Assembly (NCBI RefSeq): GCF_900491745.1
Contig: NZ_UETR01000004.1
Location: forward strand, 186,001 to 250,000
DNA from: Amarolinea aalborgensis
GTDB lineage: Bacteria > Chloroflexota > Anaerolineae > SSC4 > Amarolineaceae
Direction of reading: 5' to 3'
DNA length: 64,000 nt
Shown here: in pieces, positions 52,482-61,265 of the stretch
Layout: each line of letters opens with the position of its first letter
Position numbering within the stretch: position 1 is the first letter of the stretch
The notes under the pieces: model-generated
What the model was told of the DNA's origin: nothing
Database searches by the model: none
What the model saw: the letters and a program-made list of their open reading frames with translations, nothing else
Translations under genes and position numbers: made by a program

Positions 52482-53741
52482 ATGAACGAGAGTTATCTCA
52501 GAAGCTGGCTGGCAGGACTTGTGATTGTGGTTGCCATGACCAGCTTGTCTGGATGTCTAGCGCCCGGCACAGGCGATATCGCTCTGCCGTCCGGGGATGT
52601 TCCGTTGCTTGAGGCCACGACTATTCCGTCAGGAGATGCCCCGGCCACGGCGGTGTCGCTTGACGATGCTACAGGAGTCGCGACAGCCAGTCCGATGCAC
52701 GAGGTGCGACTAGGGGAAACGAACGAAATCGCCCCTGCACCTTCGCGTCGCTATCGCGTTCGCATGGAAGACCAAAGTATTGGGGTACAGCGCGGTGTCA
52801 TGGCCCATAAGCATAGCTTGTACTTGCATGACAATGAGACAGGCCAGGAGTTTCGCTTGGGGGACGATAGTGGCCAGGCCGATTTTGAGGCTATAGACGA
52901 CCAATATCTAGTTTGGCGTTGGTCGCTCTGTGATCCCTGGCCATGTCAGGATCGGGCGCAAGGACTTTATGCCTACGATCTCACGACCGGCGAACAAGCG
53001 TACATCGGATTGGGAATTGATGTTTGGATGTCGAATCAATGGATCATCTTCACCAGTGACGAAGGCACTAACAAACGTGTGGGACTGCGCGCCTACAACT
53101 TGGAGACCGGCGACGAGATTGTCATTACCAGGGCACGAGCTGCCTTTCTCGGTATCCGCACGATGACGCTCTATCATATCAACGAAGGAATGATTGCTTG
53201 GGTGGATTATGACGAAGAAACCGGACAGATGGCCTTAGCTGTATTCGATCTAAGCACCAGCACCCGCCGCATACTCGATATTCCTGGACTATTCGGAAAA
53301 CATTCCCCTCCCTCCCAGATTCGCGTTTCTCGAACACAGGTTGTGTGGCGGGATGAGACGCAACGCGGGTACGATTTGCGATACGACGTAATCTATGCAA
53401 TCCCAATCATGCCGCCTGGGCTGGAAGATATCTCGGCTGACTACCTCGATCCCATTCTCGTCAGTGGAAATTACGTAACTTGGGGATTGGAGATCAATGG
53501 ACAAGCTCGTTATTTCATGGCGCCGGTGATCGTAGATGGTGAGGTTTCGCCATTGCCGTCGCCTCTGCCCACGGCGACGGTGGTGTACCAATCCATCTTT
53601 CATGATCCACCGCCGGAACCCCTACCGACAGAGACACCGAAGGAGACGCCCACGCCTGAGACGCCGACCGACACGCCGACGCCCAGGGATACGCCCATAC
53701 CGACGGCAACCGACACACCGACGACTGCACCGACCAGGTGA
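52482..53741 (+). CDS. Lipoprotein with beta-propeller-like domain and Thr-Pro tail
   Basis: 419 residues. Lipobox TSLSGC; a mid-part of repeated beta strands (SLYLHDNETGQEFRLGDDSG, QYLVWRWSLCD, GLRAYNLETGDEIVIT, MALAVFDLSTSTRRILDI) like TolB/WD40-type propellers; and a C-terminal Pro/Thr/Glu-rich tail. AGGAGG precedes the ATG. It follows the frameshifted glycosidase and shares its lower GC, so both may have been acquired together. Confidence 0.78.
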   Translation: MNESYLRSWLAGLVIVVAMTSLSGCLAPGTGDIALPSGDVPLLEATTIPSGDAPATAVSLDDATGVATASPMHEVRLGETNEIAPAPSRRYRVRMEDQSIGVQRGVMAHKHSLYLHDNETGQEFRLGDDSGQADFEAIDDQYLVWRWSLCDPWPCQDRAQGLYAYDLTTGEQAYIGLGIDVWMSNQWIIFTSDEGTNKRVGLRAYNLETGDEIVITRARAAFLGIRTMTLYHINEGMIAWVDYDEETGQMALAVFDLSTSTRRILDIPGLFGKHSPPSQIRVSRTQVVWRDETQRGYDLRYDVIYAIPIMPPGLEDISADYLDPILVSGNYVTWGLEINGQARYFMAPVIVDGEVSPLPSPLPTATVVYQSIFHDPPPEPLPTETPKETPTPETPTDTPTPRDTPIPTATDTPTTAPTR

Positions 53742-53809
53742 GCCAGGCACCCTGCACAGAGCCGAATAAACAGGTTGCCTTCGTTACCAGTTTGTTCTCT
53801 TGAATTCCA

Positions 53810-54586
53810 TCAGCCGCCCGGCTTGACGGCCCGCGTGGCGATGAACGTTGCCAGGTAGTCTGTAAACACCTCGTCCGGACTGCGATCCTCGAAGAATCCG
53901 GTCAAGACAAAGCCGGCCGCCAGCTGCCCGCCGATTTGATCGTCTAGCGTATGGCCGAATTCTAGCGGTGCGCCCTGAGCCAGGTAACGCTGGCGCTCCT
54001 CTTCGGTCAAATCGGTTAAGTCAGCGTAGGGCAGGCGGTGGCGCACCTTCAAGATGCCCTGATCGGCCAATTCAACGTCGAATAGGTAGCGCACGGGGTT
54101 GGCGAAGCCGGCCAGGAGCGCGCCGCCCGGCCGTAGCACACGGTAGCACTCACGCCAGACCGGGCGCACGTCAGGCGCAAATAAGTTCGAGACCGGGTGG
54201 AAGATCAGATCGAAGGAGTCATCAGCAAACGCAGAGAGATCGGCCATGTCGCCCTGCACCGTGCGGATGGTAAGCCCCTCCCGCTCAGCCACCTCGCGAT
54301 CACGCGCCAACTGCGCGGGCGAGTTGTCGAAGACTGTCACCTGGGCGCGGGCCGCGGCCAAGACCGGCCCCTGCTGCCCGCCGCCCGACGCCAGGCACAG
54401 GACATCGCGCCCGGAGAGCGGATCCGGAAACCATGACCTGGGCACGGGGATGGTGGGCGTCAGCACGATCGCCCAGTGTCCCAAGCGCGCCTGCGCCACC
54501 ACCTCCGCGCTGACCGGCACCGTCCACGGGTTACCCTGCTCTACCTGTTGATTCCACGCCTGCCGATTGTACGCCACAACATCCAT
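53810..54586 (-). CDS. Class I SAM-dependent methyltransferase
   Basis: 258 residues with motif I VLCLASGGGQQGPVLAA, acidic VTVFDNSP, and DSFDLIFHPVSNLF then VWRECYRVLRPGGALLAGF. It is of the Methyltransf_11 type; target unknown. Standalone, next to a gene-free stretch. Confidence 0.88.
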   Translation of the reverse strand: MDVVAYNRQAWNQQVEQGNPWTVPVSAEVVAQARLGHWAIVLTPTIPVPRSWFPDPLSGRDVLCLASGGGQQGPVLAAARAQVTVFDNSPAQLARDREVAEREGLTIRTVQGDMADLSAFADDSFDLIFHPVSNLFAPDVRPVWRECYRVLRPGGALLAGFANPVRYLFDVELADQGILKVRHRLPYADLTDLTEEERQRYLAQGAPLEFGHTLDDQIGGQLAAGFVLTGFFEDRSPDEVFTDYLATFIATRAVKPGG

Positions 54587-54673
54587 TGTTTTCTCCTCTT
54601 GATTGGTCTATGTGTCAGCCCCATCTTACTCTATCCGCGTATGCCTTACAAACTACTGGATCACCGCGAAGTC

Positions 54674-54721
54674 GCTAAGACGCGAAGAGCCAATTATTCT
54701 TGGCGCTCTTGGCGTCTTAGC
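54674..54721. repeat. Inverted repeat, 17-bp arms
   Basis: GCTAAGACGCGAAGAGC at 54674-54690 pairs with 54705-54721 at 16 of 17 positions around a 14-base loop. It lies in the 406-bp gap that also holds repeat copy D; the gap shows no gene. Confidence 0.8.
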
Positions 54722-54840
54722 GGTTCAGTATCTGAGAGACATGACGGCAGGTTTGAAGCCGGCGGCGATTTGACAAGCGTTGAGCGGCGGCATACTATGA
54801 CTCCGATTAGCATCAGTCTGGCCGAACCGCTCCCAAAAGG

Positions 54841-54977
54841 CGCCGACTGCAGCCGCCGAATGAATTCGGGCCGAAAGGGCGTTCCGCCGCCAGGTCGGCC
54901 TGCGCCGACCGGCATCGCGTCTACGCAGGTTGGACGCCCGGCGGTACGCCCATCAGGCGTGATTTCAATCGCTCGCG
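54841..54977 (+). repeat. Dispersed structured repeat, copy D
   Basis: Plus-oriented, closest to copy A. It ends just before the ribosome-binding site of the MFS gene at 54993, so its last stem-loop could affect that gene's leader. Confidence 0.88.
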
Positions 54978-54992
54978 AGGAGAAAATAAAGC

Positions 54993-56237
54993 GTGAGTCT
55001 TCTTAACCCCAAACCAGCCGCGGGCGTGCGCAGCTTGCCGCGCAATGTCTGGGCGGTCAGTGTCACCAGCTTCTTGATGGACACCTCCAGCGAGATGGTC
55101 ATCAATTTGCTGCCGCTCTTTTTGTCCAACGTCTTGGGCGTCAAGACCAACATCATTGGCCTCATCGAGGGCGTAGCCGAGGCGACCTCCAGCCTGCTCA
55201 AACTCTTTTCTGGCTGGCTGTCCGACCGCCTGCGTGCGCGCAAATGGCTGGCGGTGGCCGGTTATGGCATTTCCGCCCTGGCCAAGCCCTTCTTCTATGT
55301 CGCCACTGGTTGGGGCGCCATTGCCGGTGCACGTTGGGCCGATCGCGTCGGCAAAGGCGTGCGCACCGCGCCACGCGATGCTCTGGTCGCTGACTCCGTC
55401 ACGCCCGCGCAGCGCGGCCTGGCCTTTGGTTTTCATCGTGCGGCCGATACCGCGGGCGCCGTCCTGGGGCTGGCGATTGCACTGTTGGTCGTCTGGCTGG
55501 CGCAGTCTGGCAGCGCGGGCCTGACCGCCAGCACCTTTCGCACGCTGGTGCTCATCAGCCTGATCCCGGCGGCGCTGGCGGTCATTACGCTGGCGTTGGG
55601 GGCCACGGATGTGCCGGTCAGCGGGACGGCCAAGGCCCCGTCGTTTGGCTTCAAGGGCCTGGGGCGACCGTTTCTGCTCTTTATGCTCATCGTCGGCATC
55701 TTCGACCTGGGCAATTCCTCCGACGCGTTCCTGGTATTGCGCGCGCAAGAGCGCGGCCTGAGCGTACTCGGCGTGCTCGGCATGCTCATCACCTTCAACG
55801 TGATCTATACGCTCATTTCAACCCCGGCTGGCGCTCTATCTGACCGCATCGGTCGGCGGCGCCTGCTGATCGGCGGCTGGCTGGTCTACGCGCTGATCTA
55901 CCTGGGCTTTGGACTGGCGCAGACGGCCTGGCACATCTGGGCGCTGTACGCCGTGTACGGCTTTTATTACGGCATGGCCTATGGCACGGCCAAGGCCCTG
56001 GTGGCCGACCTGGTGCCGGCCAATCTGCGCGGCACGGCCTTTGGCACCTACAACGCCGTACTCGGAATCCTCGATTTTCCAGCCTCCGTCATCGCCGGCG
56101 TGCTTTGGCAAGGCGTTGGACGCTGGGCCGGCCTGGGACCATCCGCGCCCTTCATCTTCGGCGCGGCCACAGCCCTGATCGCAGCCGTCGCCATGGCGTT
56201 CGTCTTACGTGGACAACCGGAGGGAAGTCATGTCTGA
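54993..56237 (+). CDS. MFS transporter
   Basis: 414 residues, 12 hydrophobic segments, MFS loop motifs GWLSDRLRARKWLAVAG and GALSDRIGRRRLLIGG, and GKGVRTAPRDALVADS between halves of the first bundle. The substrate is unknown. GTG start with GAGGAG upstream. It overlaps the next gene by eight bases. Confidence 0.87.
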   Translation: MSLLNPKPAAGVRSLPRNVWAVSVTSFLMDTSSEMVINLLPLFLSNVLGVKTNIIGLIEGVAEATSSLLKLFSGWLSDRLRARKWLAVAGYGISALAKPFFYVATGWGAIAGARWADRVGKGVRTAPRDALVADSVTPAQRGLAFGFHRAADTAGAVLGLAIALLVVWLAQSGSAGLTASTFRTLVLISLIPAALAVITLALGATDVPVSGTAKAPSFGFKGLGRPFLLFMLIVGIFDLGNSSDAFLVLRAQERGLSVLGVLGMLITFNVIYTLISTPAGALSDRIGRRRLLIGGWLVYALIYLGFGLAQTAWHIWALYAVYGFYYGMAYGTAKALVADLVPANLRGTAFGTYNAVLGILDFPASVIAGVLWQGVGRWAGLGPSAPFIFGAATALIAAVAMAFVLRGQPEGSHV

Positions 56238-57288
56238 TCCATTCATGATCTACGGCGCCACCGGCTACACCGGCCAGTTGATCGCTCGCCTGGCCGTGAC
56301 GCAAGGCTTGCGCCCGCTGCTGGGCGGACGTTCGGCCTCCGCCCTGGCTGCCCTGGCCGGGGAACTGGGCCTTGATTACCGGATCGCGCCGTTGACCGAT
56401 GCCGCCGCCCTGGACGCGGCGTTGGAAGGCGTGGGCGCGGTCGTGAACGCGGCTGGCCCGTTTGTGCACACCGCGCAGCCAATGGTGGATGCCTGTCTGC
56501 GCACGGGCGTCCACTACCTGGACATCACCGGTGAAATTGCCGTTTTCGAGGCGCTGGCGCGGCGCTCGGCCGAGGCCAGGGCGGCTGGCATTAGCCTGCT
56601 GCCTGGCGTTGGCTTCGATGTCGTGCCCACGGACTGCCTGGCGGCACACCTCAAGGCGCGGCTGCCCAGCGCCACGCACCTGGCGCTTGCGTTTCGCAGC
56701 GTCGGCAGCACCTGGTCACGCGGCACCATGAGCACCATGATCCAGAGCATTGATCGCATGGGCGCGGTTCGGCAGCAGGGCAAGATTCGCCAGGCGCCGG
56801 CGGCGTGGAAGACGCGCGCAGTTGACTTCGGTCGCGGCCCGGTGACGTGCGTCACCATACCCTGGGGCGATGTATCAACGGCTTTCCACAGCACCGGCAT
56901 CCCCAACATCGAGGTTTATGCGGCCTTTCCGGCCGCCGCACGCCGCGCGCTCGTGGCCAGCCGCTGGGTGGGCGGCCTGCTGGCCGCGGCGCCTGTGCAG
57001 CGGATGCTCAAGCGCGCCATCGGCGCCGGGGCGCCGGGGCCAAGCGCCAGCCAGCGCGAACAGGGATTCAGCCTGGTGTGGGGAGAGGTGCGCGATGACC
57101 AGGGGCAGGTGCGCGTATCGCGGCTGCGTACGCCGGAGGGTTATCAGCTCACTGCCCTGACCGCGCTGACGGCCGTGCGGCGCGTACTGGCTGCTGAGAC
57201 TTCCCCCGGTTTTCTGACGCCGTCGCTGGCGTTCGGGGCCGATTTCATCATGCAGTTTGCGGGTGTCGTGCGTGAAGACCTACCATGA
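56230..57288 (+). CDS. Saccharopine dehydrogenase-like (trans-acting enoyl reductase family) oxidoreductase
   Basis: 352 residues. N-terminal Rossmann fold (MIYGATGYTGQLIARLAVTQG) and GVGAVVNAAGPFVHTAQPMVDACLRTGVHYLDITGE, the signature of the saccharopine-reductase NADP-binding family used for lipid or polyketide enoyl reduction. ATG 56230 follows GGAGGGAAG and overlaps the MFS stop. The pair may export and modify the same compound, but this is only inferred from overlap. Confidence 0.87.
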   Translation: MSDPFMIYGATGYTGQLIARLAVTQGLRPLLGGRSASALAALAGELGLDYRIAPLTDAAALDAALEGVGAVVNAAGPFVHTAQPMVDACLRTGVHYLDITGEIAVFEALARRSAEARAAGISLLPGVGFDVVPTDCLAAHLKARLPSATHLALAFRSVGSTWSRGTMSTMIQSIDRMGAVRQQGKIRQAPAAWKTRAVDFGRGPVTCVTIPWGDVSTAFHSTGIPNIEVYAAFPAAARRALVASRWVGGLLAAAPVQRMLKRAIGAGAPGPSASQREQGFSLVWGEVRDDQGQVRVSRLRTPEGYQLTALTALTAVRRVLAAETSPGFLTPSLAFGADFIMQFAGVVREDLP

Positions 57289-57421
57289 GCGCCGCATCGC
57301 CTGCTTGCCAGCTTCTGGTTTTTACCTCATCGTGGTAGAATCAGCCGCGCTTGGCCGCTGTCAAGCCTAATGCCGGACGCCCGCTCGCGATCCGAGCCAA
57401 TCTGAAATCAGAGGATGTCCG

Positions 57422-58261
57422 ATGTCACGTTTGTTCCGACGCCGCACCCGCTTCAATAGCAATTCTGGCCGCGCTGGCCCGGCCGCTTCACGGCCCCTTG
57501 CCCGCGGCATGATCAAGACCGCCTGGCTGCCGCTGCTGGCCGTGGTCCTGCTCACGTTCCTGCTGGCCGGCTGCGGCGCGGCGGGTCCCGCTGCTACGGC
57601 CACACCCACGAAGACGCCGAAGCCGCCGGCCACCGCAACCCCGCTCCCGCCAACAGCCACGCCGCTTCCACTGCCTACGGACACCCCCGCCGCCACGGCG
57701 ACGCCTGTCCCAAGCGACACCCCCGCGCCGACGGAGACGCCGCTGCCGACGGCAACATCGGCGCCGCCGACGGCTGCGCCCGTGCGACCAACGAACACCC
57801 CGCGTCCACGCGTGGTTCCGCCCACCAATACCCCGGCGCCGCCGCCCGTCGCCGACCCCTGCGCCAGTATCGGCGGCGATGGCTGCAAGTTCAAGGTGCG
57901 CGGCGGTCCTGGTTTTCAGGACAACGGCGGCGGCGAGCTGAAGATACAATTGGCTTTTGTGCACAGTGGTGTGGATGGTGGACAGCCGCAGGGCGATTAC
58001 CGTATCCGCTTATCCAAAGATGGACAGCCGGTGCCTGGTCCGGAAAACGTGCTCAGCATCGCGCTGAACGCCAACCAGGGACCGCTGGGCAAGTACAACT
58101 GGGAATTTGCCATTCCGGCCGGTCAACTGCCGGGCGGCGCTGTGGGCGGCAGCTACACGATGTACGTCCTGGATGGCAACCGCGAGCGCGACAGCCGCGA
58201 TTTTTCGTTCAACCTGGGCAACAACCAGGGCTTCGTGTGGATACTGTGGGATCAGAATTGA
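57422..58261 (+). CDS. Lipoprotein with Thr-Pro linker and C-terminal beta domain
   Basis: 279 residues. A long basic n-region is followed by LLAVVLLTFLLAGC (lipobox), about 95 residues of Thr/Pro/Ala linker, and a C-terminal beta-rich domain (KFKVRGGPGFQDNGGGELKIQLAFVHSGVDGG). A shorter start at 57509 is possible. No enzyme motif. Probably a surface protein. A hairpin follows the stop. Confidence 0.8.
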   Translation: MSRLFRRRTRFNSNSGRAGPAASRPLARGMIKTAWLPLLAVVLLTFLLAGCGAAGPAATATPTKTPKPPATATPLPPTATPLPLPTDTPAATATPVPSDTPAPTETPLPTATSAPPTAAPVRPTNTPRPRVVPPTNTPAPPPVADPCASIGGDGCKFKVRGGPGFQDNGGGELKIQLAFVHSGVDGGQPQGDYRIRLSKDGQPVPGPENVLSIALNANQGPLGKYNWEFAIPAGQLPGGAVGGSYTMYVLDGNRERDSRDFSFNLGNNQGFVWILWDQN

Positions 58262-58268
58262 ACCGATG

Positions 58269-58302
58269 CACCCTGGCGCGGTCGCAACGCCGCGCCAGGG
58301 TG
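58269..58302. terminator. 13-bp perfect hairpin between convergent genes
   Basis: CACCCTGGCGCGG (58269-58281) pairs with CCGCGCCAGGGTG (58290-58302) over an 8-base loop, eight bases after the lipoprotein stop and 32 before the end of the mazF-like gene. No T-run, so bidirectional termination is inferred. Confidence 0.6.
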
Positions 58303-58334
58303 TCGTCTCGTCAGTCGCTGCGCAGTTACAGCTC

Positions 58335-58667
58335 TTAGCGGTCTGGTAAATCCAGAGCAACCCATAACGCCTGGTTCAGCATTTCCATCATGCTGGGCGT
58401 CAAGGCGCCGATGTCGTTAGTCAGCAGCGATTTGGGCAGGCTGACCAGTTCATCGCAGTGAATGCTGCTATCGTGCTTCAGTCCCTCCGCAATCCCGACC
58501 GCCACCTGTGTTGACAGACCGTCATGATTCGAATACACAGGCGCGCAGATGACCGTGGAGAAACGGGACTCAATCAAAACCTGCCGGCTGACAACCACGA
58601 AGACCCGTGACTTCTTTGGGTCGCGCGCCGAGGGATTTGTCACCCGATACAGGTCGCCGCGCTTCAT
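58335..58667 (-). CDS. MazF/PemK-type toxin
   Basis: 110 residues. The N-terminus KRGDLYRVTNPSARDPKKSRVFVVVSRQ and VICAPVYSN plus DELVSLPKSLL mark the PemK/MazF fold with its catalytic Arg and Thr regions. It cuts mRNA. Overlaps the antitoxin gene by four bases. Confidence 0.93.
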   Translation of the reverse strand: MKRGDLYRVTNPSARDPKKSRVFVVVSRQVLIESRFSTVICAPVYSNHDGLSTQVAVGIAEGLKHDSSIHCDELVSLPKSLLTNDIGALTPSMMEMLNQALWVALDLPDR

Positions 58668-58933
58668 AGCCCCACCTGGTACGTCAGTACGTCCTCGGCC
58701 TCCTGATTGAGTTCATCTGCGCGTTGATTGATGATCTCCAGGTCGCGTGCGTTCTGTTCTTCTCGCTTGCGTTGCGCCAGGAAGATGCGTACAGCCTGTT
58801 CTATGAAGTCAGAACGGCTTGTATGGCGTGGACGGAAGCGATCAACGGCGAGCAAAAGCTCTTTGGGCAACAGCACGGTCGCCTTGGCCCGACCAGGCAT
58901 GTTCGTCATTGTTTCATTTAGCATGTATGCCAT
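58664..58933 (-). CDS. Ribbon-helix-helix antitoxin of the MazF pair
   Basis: 89 residues. RAKATVLLPKELLLAVDRFRPRHTSRSDFIEQAVRIFLAQRKREE is a ribbon-helix-helix DNA-binding domain; the acidic C-terminus would bind MazF. The first Met is at 58933; others lie 3 and 8 codons in. Confidence 0.88.
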   Translation of the reverse strand: MAYMLNETMTNMPGRAKATVLLPKELLLAVDRFRPRHTSRSDFIEQAVRIFLAQRKREEQNARDLEIINQRADELNQEAEDVLTYQVGL

Positions 58934-58975
58934 TCCCTCATCGCGTATCTATGCCGATGCAAGCCCGATGACCGT

Positions 58976-58984
58976 ATTATACCA
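58976..58984 (-). promoter_or_regulatory. Extended -10 promoter for the MazEF-like pair
   Basis: Minus strand TGG-TATAAT (58984-58976), 42 bp upstream of the antitoxin ATG. The -10 is perfect and the TG extension is present; no -35 match. Confidence 0.55.
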
Positions 58985-59087
58985 CAGCGAGACGGTGCAG
59001 CTATTTCGACAAGATAGAATTGATTCCAGGGCATACATCGAAGTTTCTCACATTCTATTCAAGCACCGTCTGCACAACCACTACTTT

Positions 59088-59105
59088 TGTGGTAAAATCA
59101 CCACA
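59088..59105. promoter_or_regulatory. Palindromic operator-like site upstream of the secreted glycosidase
   Basis: TGTGGT, AAAATC, ACCACA: perfect 6-bp arms. It overlaps a TAAAAT -10-like box (59093-59098) and lies 36 bp before the glycosidase start, so a sugar-responsive repressor is plausible. Confidence 0.45.
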
Positions 59106-59140
59106 CTCGATTCCGTGCCCGTTCACCTGGAGACGAACCC

Positions 59141-61201
59141 ATGTTACGTCGCTTTCTGCTGACGCTCATCGTCCTGCTGCTGCTCGCGCCAAACGCCGCG
59201 GCGTACGCGCCGGCCTCGCTCCTCCTCCCCATCTACACCGATGCCCTGGCCGCGGATTGGCAGAACTGGAGTTGGAGTACGACGCTCGACTTCAGCGCGC
59301 CGGACCCGGTCAGCGGCTTGCCCGATCGTGCGCTCTCCGTTCATTACACCGACCCCTGGGCTGGCCTGAGTCTGCGCCATGCGGCCATTGCCGCCAACGC
59401 CTATGACACGCTGCGCTTCGCCATTCACGGCGGCGGCGTGGGCGGCCAGGTGATCCAGGTGGCGGTGCAGCTCAATGACAGCGGCGGCGAGCAGCCGCCC
59501 GTGGCGTTGAATCAGTACCTGCCGCCCGGCGGCGTGCCAGCCAACGCCTGGGCCGAGGCGGCGATTCCCCTGGCCGATCTGTTGCCCACGCCGGCGCCAA
59601 CCTTTGCGCGTATCAACTGGCAAAACGTCAACGGCGGGGCCAACGCCGCCTTCTACTTGGACGATATCCGCCTGACGGGGCCAGACCCGGCGCCGCCGCA
59701 GCTAACCATTCACGCCGCGCAGGGCGTTCGCCGCTTACCGCCGGCCCTGTTTGGCAGCAACGCTGCGTACTGGGATGGCAACATTCACGCGGACGCCGAT
59801 GTGGTCGCCAAACTGGCGGCCGGCGGCATCACCGTGCTGCGCTATCCGGGCGGCAGCAGCGCGGACGAGTATCACTGGGCGGCCTGGGATCCAGGCAATG
59901 CCGGCAATGCCTGGGCCATGAACACCACGGAGTTCATCGGCCTGGCGCAGGCGCTCAACGCGCAGACCCTCTTCACCGCCAACTTCGGCAGCGGCGCCGC
60001 GGCCGAGGCCGCGGCCTGGGTGCAGTTCACCAATATCACCCATGCCTGGAATGTGCACACGTGGGAGATCGGCAACGAAATCTACGGCGATTGGGAAACG
60101 AGTTGGACGCACGATGGCAGCCAGTACATGCTGGGCGACGCGACGCACGATGGCGCCAACGCGTTTTGTGCAGCCATGAAGGCGGTGGATCCCACGATCG
60201 CGGTTGGCATCGTGGGCGCGCTCAACGCCAGCGAATACAACGGCTGGGGGCCGGCGGTGTTGAGCAACGCCAGTCCCTGCATTGACTTCTACGTTATCCA
60301 TCGCTACGCGTTGGAACCGGGCAATACCAACTACCAGCAGCTGCTGCAGGACGCGCCGACCAACTGGCCTGCGATCATGGCCGACGTGCGCGCAATGCTG
60401 GCGACCTATGCGCCCGCGCGACACCTGTCCATCGTCGCCAATGAGTACAACGCCTACTACACTGAGCCGGAAGAGCTGCAGCTGCAAACCGTCAATCTAC
60501 TCTTCCTGGCCGACACCCTGGGGCAGTTGCTGCAGGGCGGCGCAGCCGCGGCCAATCAGTGGGACATCGTCAACGGCCTGTCGAGCAATGGCGGCGATTA
60601 CGGCCTGCTGCTCAATTGGGACAACTACCGCCGCACGCCTGGCTATTTCAGCCTGCCGCTCTGGCGCCAGATGGGCGATAGGCTGCTGGCGCTGGACAAT
60701 TCCGCCAACGCGGCCACCGCCTTCAGCGCGTACGCGGCCCTGGGCAACAACGGCCTGACCGTTCTGGCGATCAACAAGACGGATCAACCGCTGGCCGCCA
60801 CGCTCACGCTGCAAAATTTCACACCGAGCGGCAGCGGCGTCGCCTACGTGGCGGCCGGTGCCAGCCTTGACGCGACCAGCGTCAGTTACAACGGCAACCC
60901 CAATCCGCCGATCAACCTGGGCAGCGTCGCGCCGCTGGCAGTCAGCGGCGTAACGCCCACCTTCACCTACACCTTCTCGCCCTACAGCGTCACCACGCTG
61001 CGCCTGGCGGGCGCGCTGGCCTGCACCTGGTCTGATGTAGATTGCGACGGCGACACGCAGTTGGACGACATCATCGCGCTGGCCGGGCGCTGGGGCAGCC
61101 GCGAGGGCGACACTGGCTGGAACGCGCGCTTCGATCATGACGCGGATGGCGCGCTGACCGTGGTGGATGTGCAGGCCGCGGCCGCCCAATGGACGCCGTG
61201 A
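59141..61201 (+). CDS. Secreted GH51-like glycosidase with CBM-like and EF-hand/dockerin-like ends
   Basis: 686 residues: signal peptide (cleaved near AAA-YA), an N-terminal beta-sandwich (about 30-180), a TIM barrel (about 195-500) with acid/base Glu in WEIGNEIYGDW and a likely nucleophile in VANEYNAYY, a C-terminal beta domain, and a tail with two calcium loops (DVDCDGDTQLDD and DHDADGALTVVD) as in dockerin type I repeats. It probably attacks arabinose- or xylose-containing plant polymers outside the cell; this is inferred from clan features. It is preceded by a palindromic operator-like site. Confidence 0.8.
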   Translation: MLRRFLLTLIVLLLLAPNAAAYAPASLLLPIYTDALAADWQNWSWSTTLDFSAPDPVSGLPDRALSVHYTDPWAGLSLRHAAIAANAYDTLRFAIHGGGVGGQVIQVAVQLNDSGGEQPPVALNQYLPPGGVPANAWAEAAIPLADLLPTPAPTFARINWQNVNGGANAAFYLDDIRLTGPDPAPPQLTIHAAQGVRRLPPALFGSNAAYWDGNIHADADVVAKLAAGGITVLRYPGGSSADEYHWAAWDPGNAGNAWAMNTTEFIGLAQALNAQTLFTANFGSGAAAEAAAWVQFTNITHAWNVHTWEIGNEIYGDWETSWTHDGSQYMLGDATHDGANAFCAAMKAVDPTIAVGIVGALNASEYNGWGPAVLSNASPCIDFYVIHRYALEPGNTNYQQLLQDAPTNWPAIMADVRAMLATYAPARHLSIVANEYNAYYTEPEELQLQTVNLLFLADTLGQLLQGGAAAANQWDIVNGLSSNGGDYGLLLNWDNYRRTPGYFSLPLWRQMGDRLLALDNSANAATAFSAYAALGNNGLTVLAINKTDQPLAATLTLQNFTPSGSGVAYVAAGASLDATSVSYNGNPNPPINLGSVAPLAVSGVTPTFTYTFSPYSVTTLRLAGALACTWSDVDCDGDTQLDDIIALAGRWGSREGDTGWNARFDHDADGALTVVDVQAAAAQWTP

Positions 61202-61265
61202 GGGGCGGCCACAGGCTTGATCCGCCGGGCCGGGCCACGCCGCTTTCAAGGAGAAGGCTCCTACG

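Noticed and set aside
57313..57341. TAGAAT box with TTCTGG 17 bp upstream as a promoter for the lipoprotein at 57422
   Set aside because: The -35 match is poor, so I did not list it as a feature.
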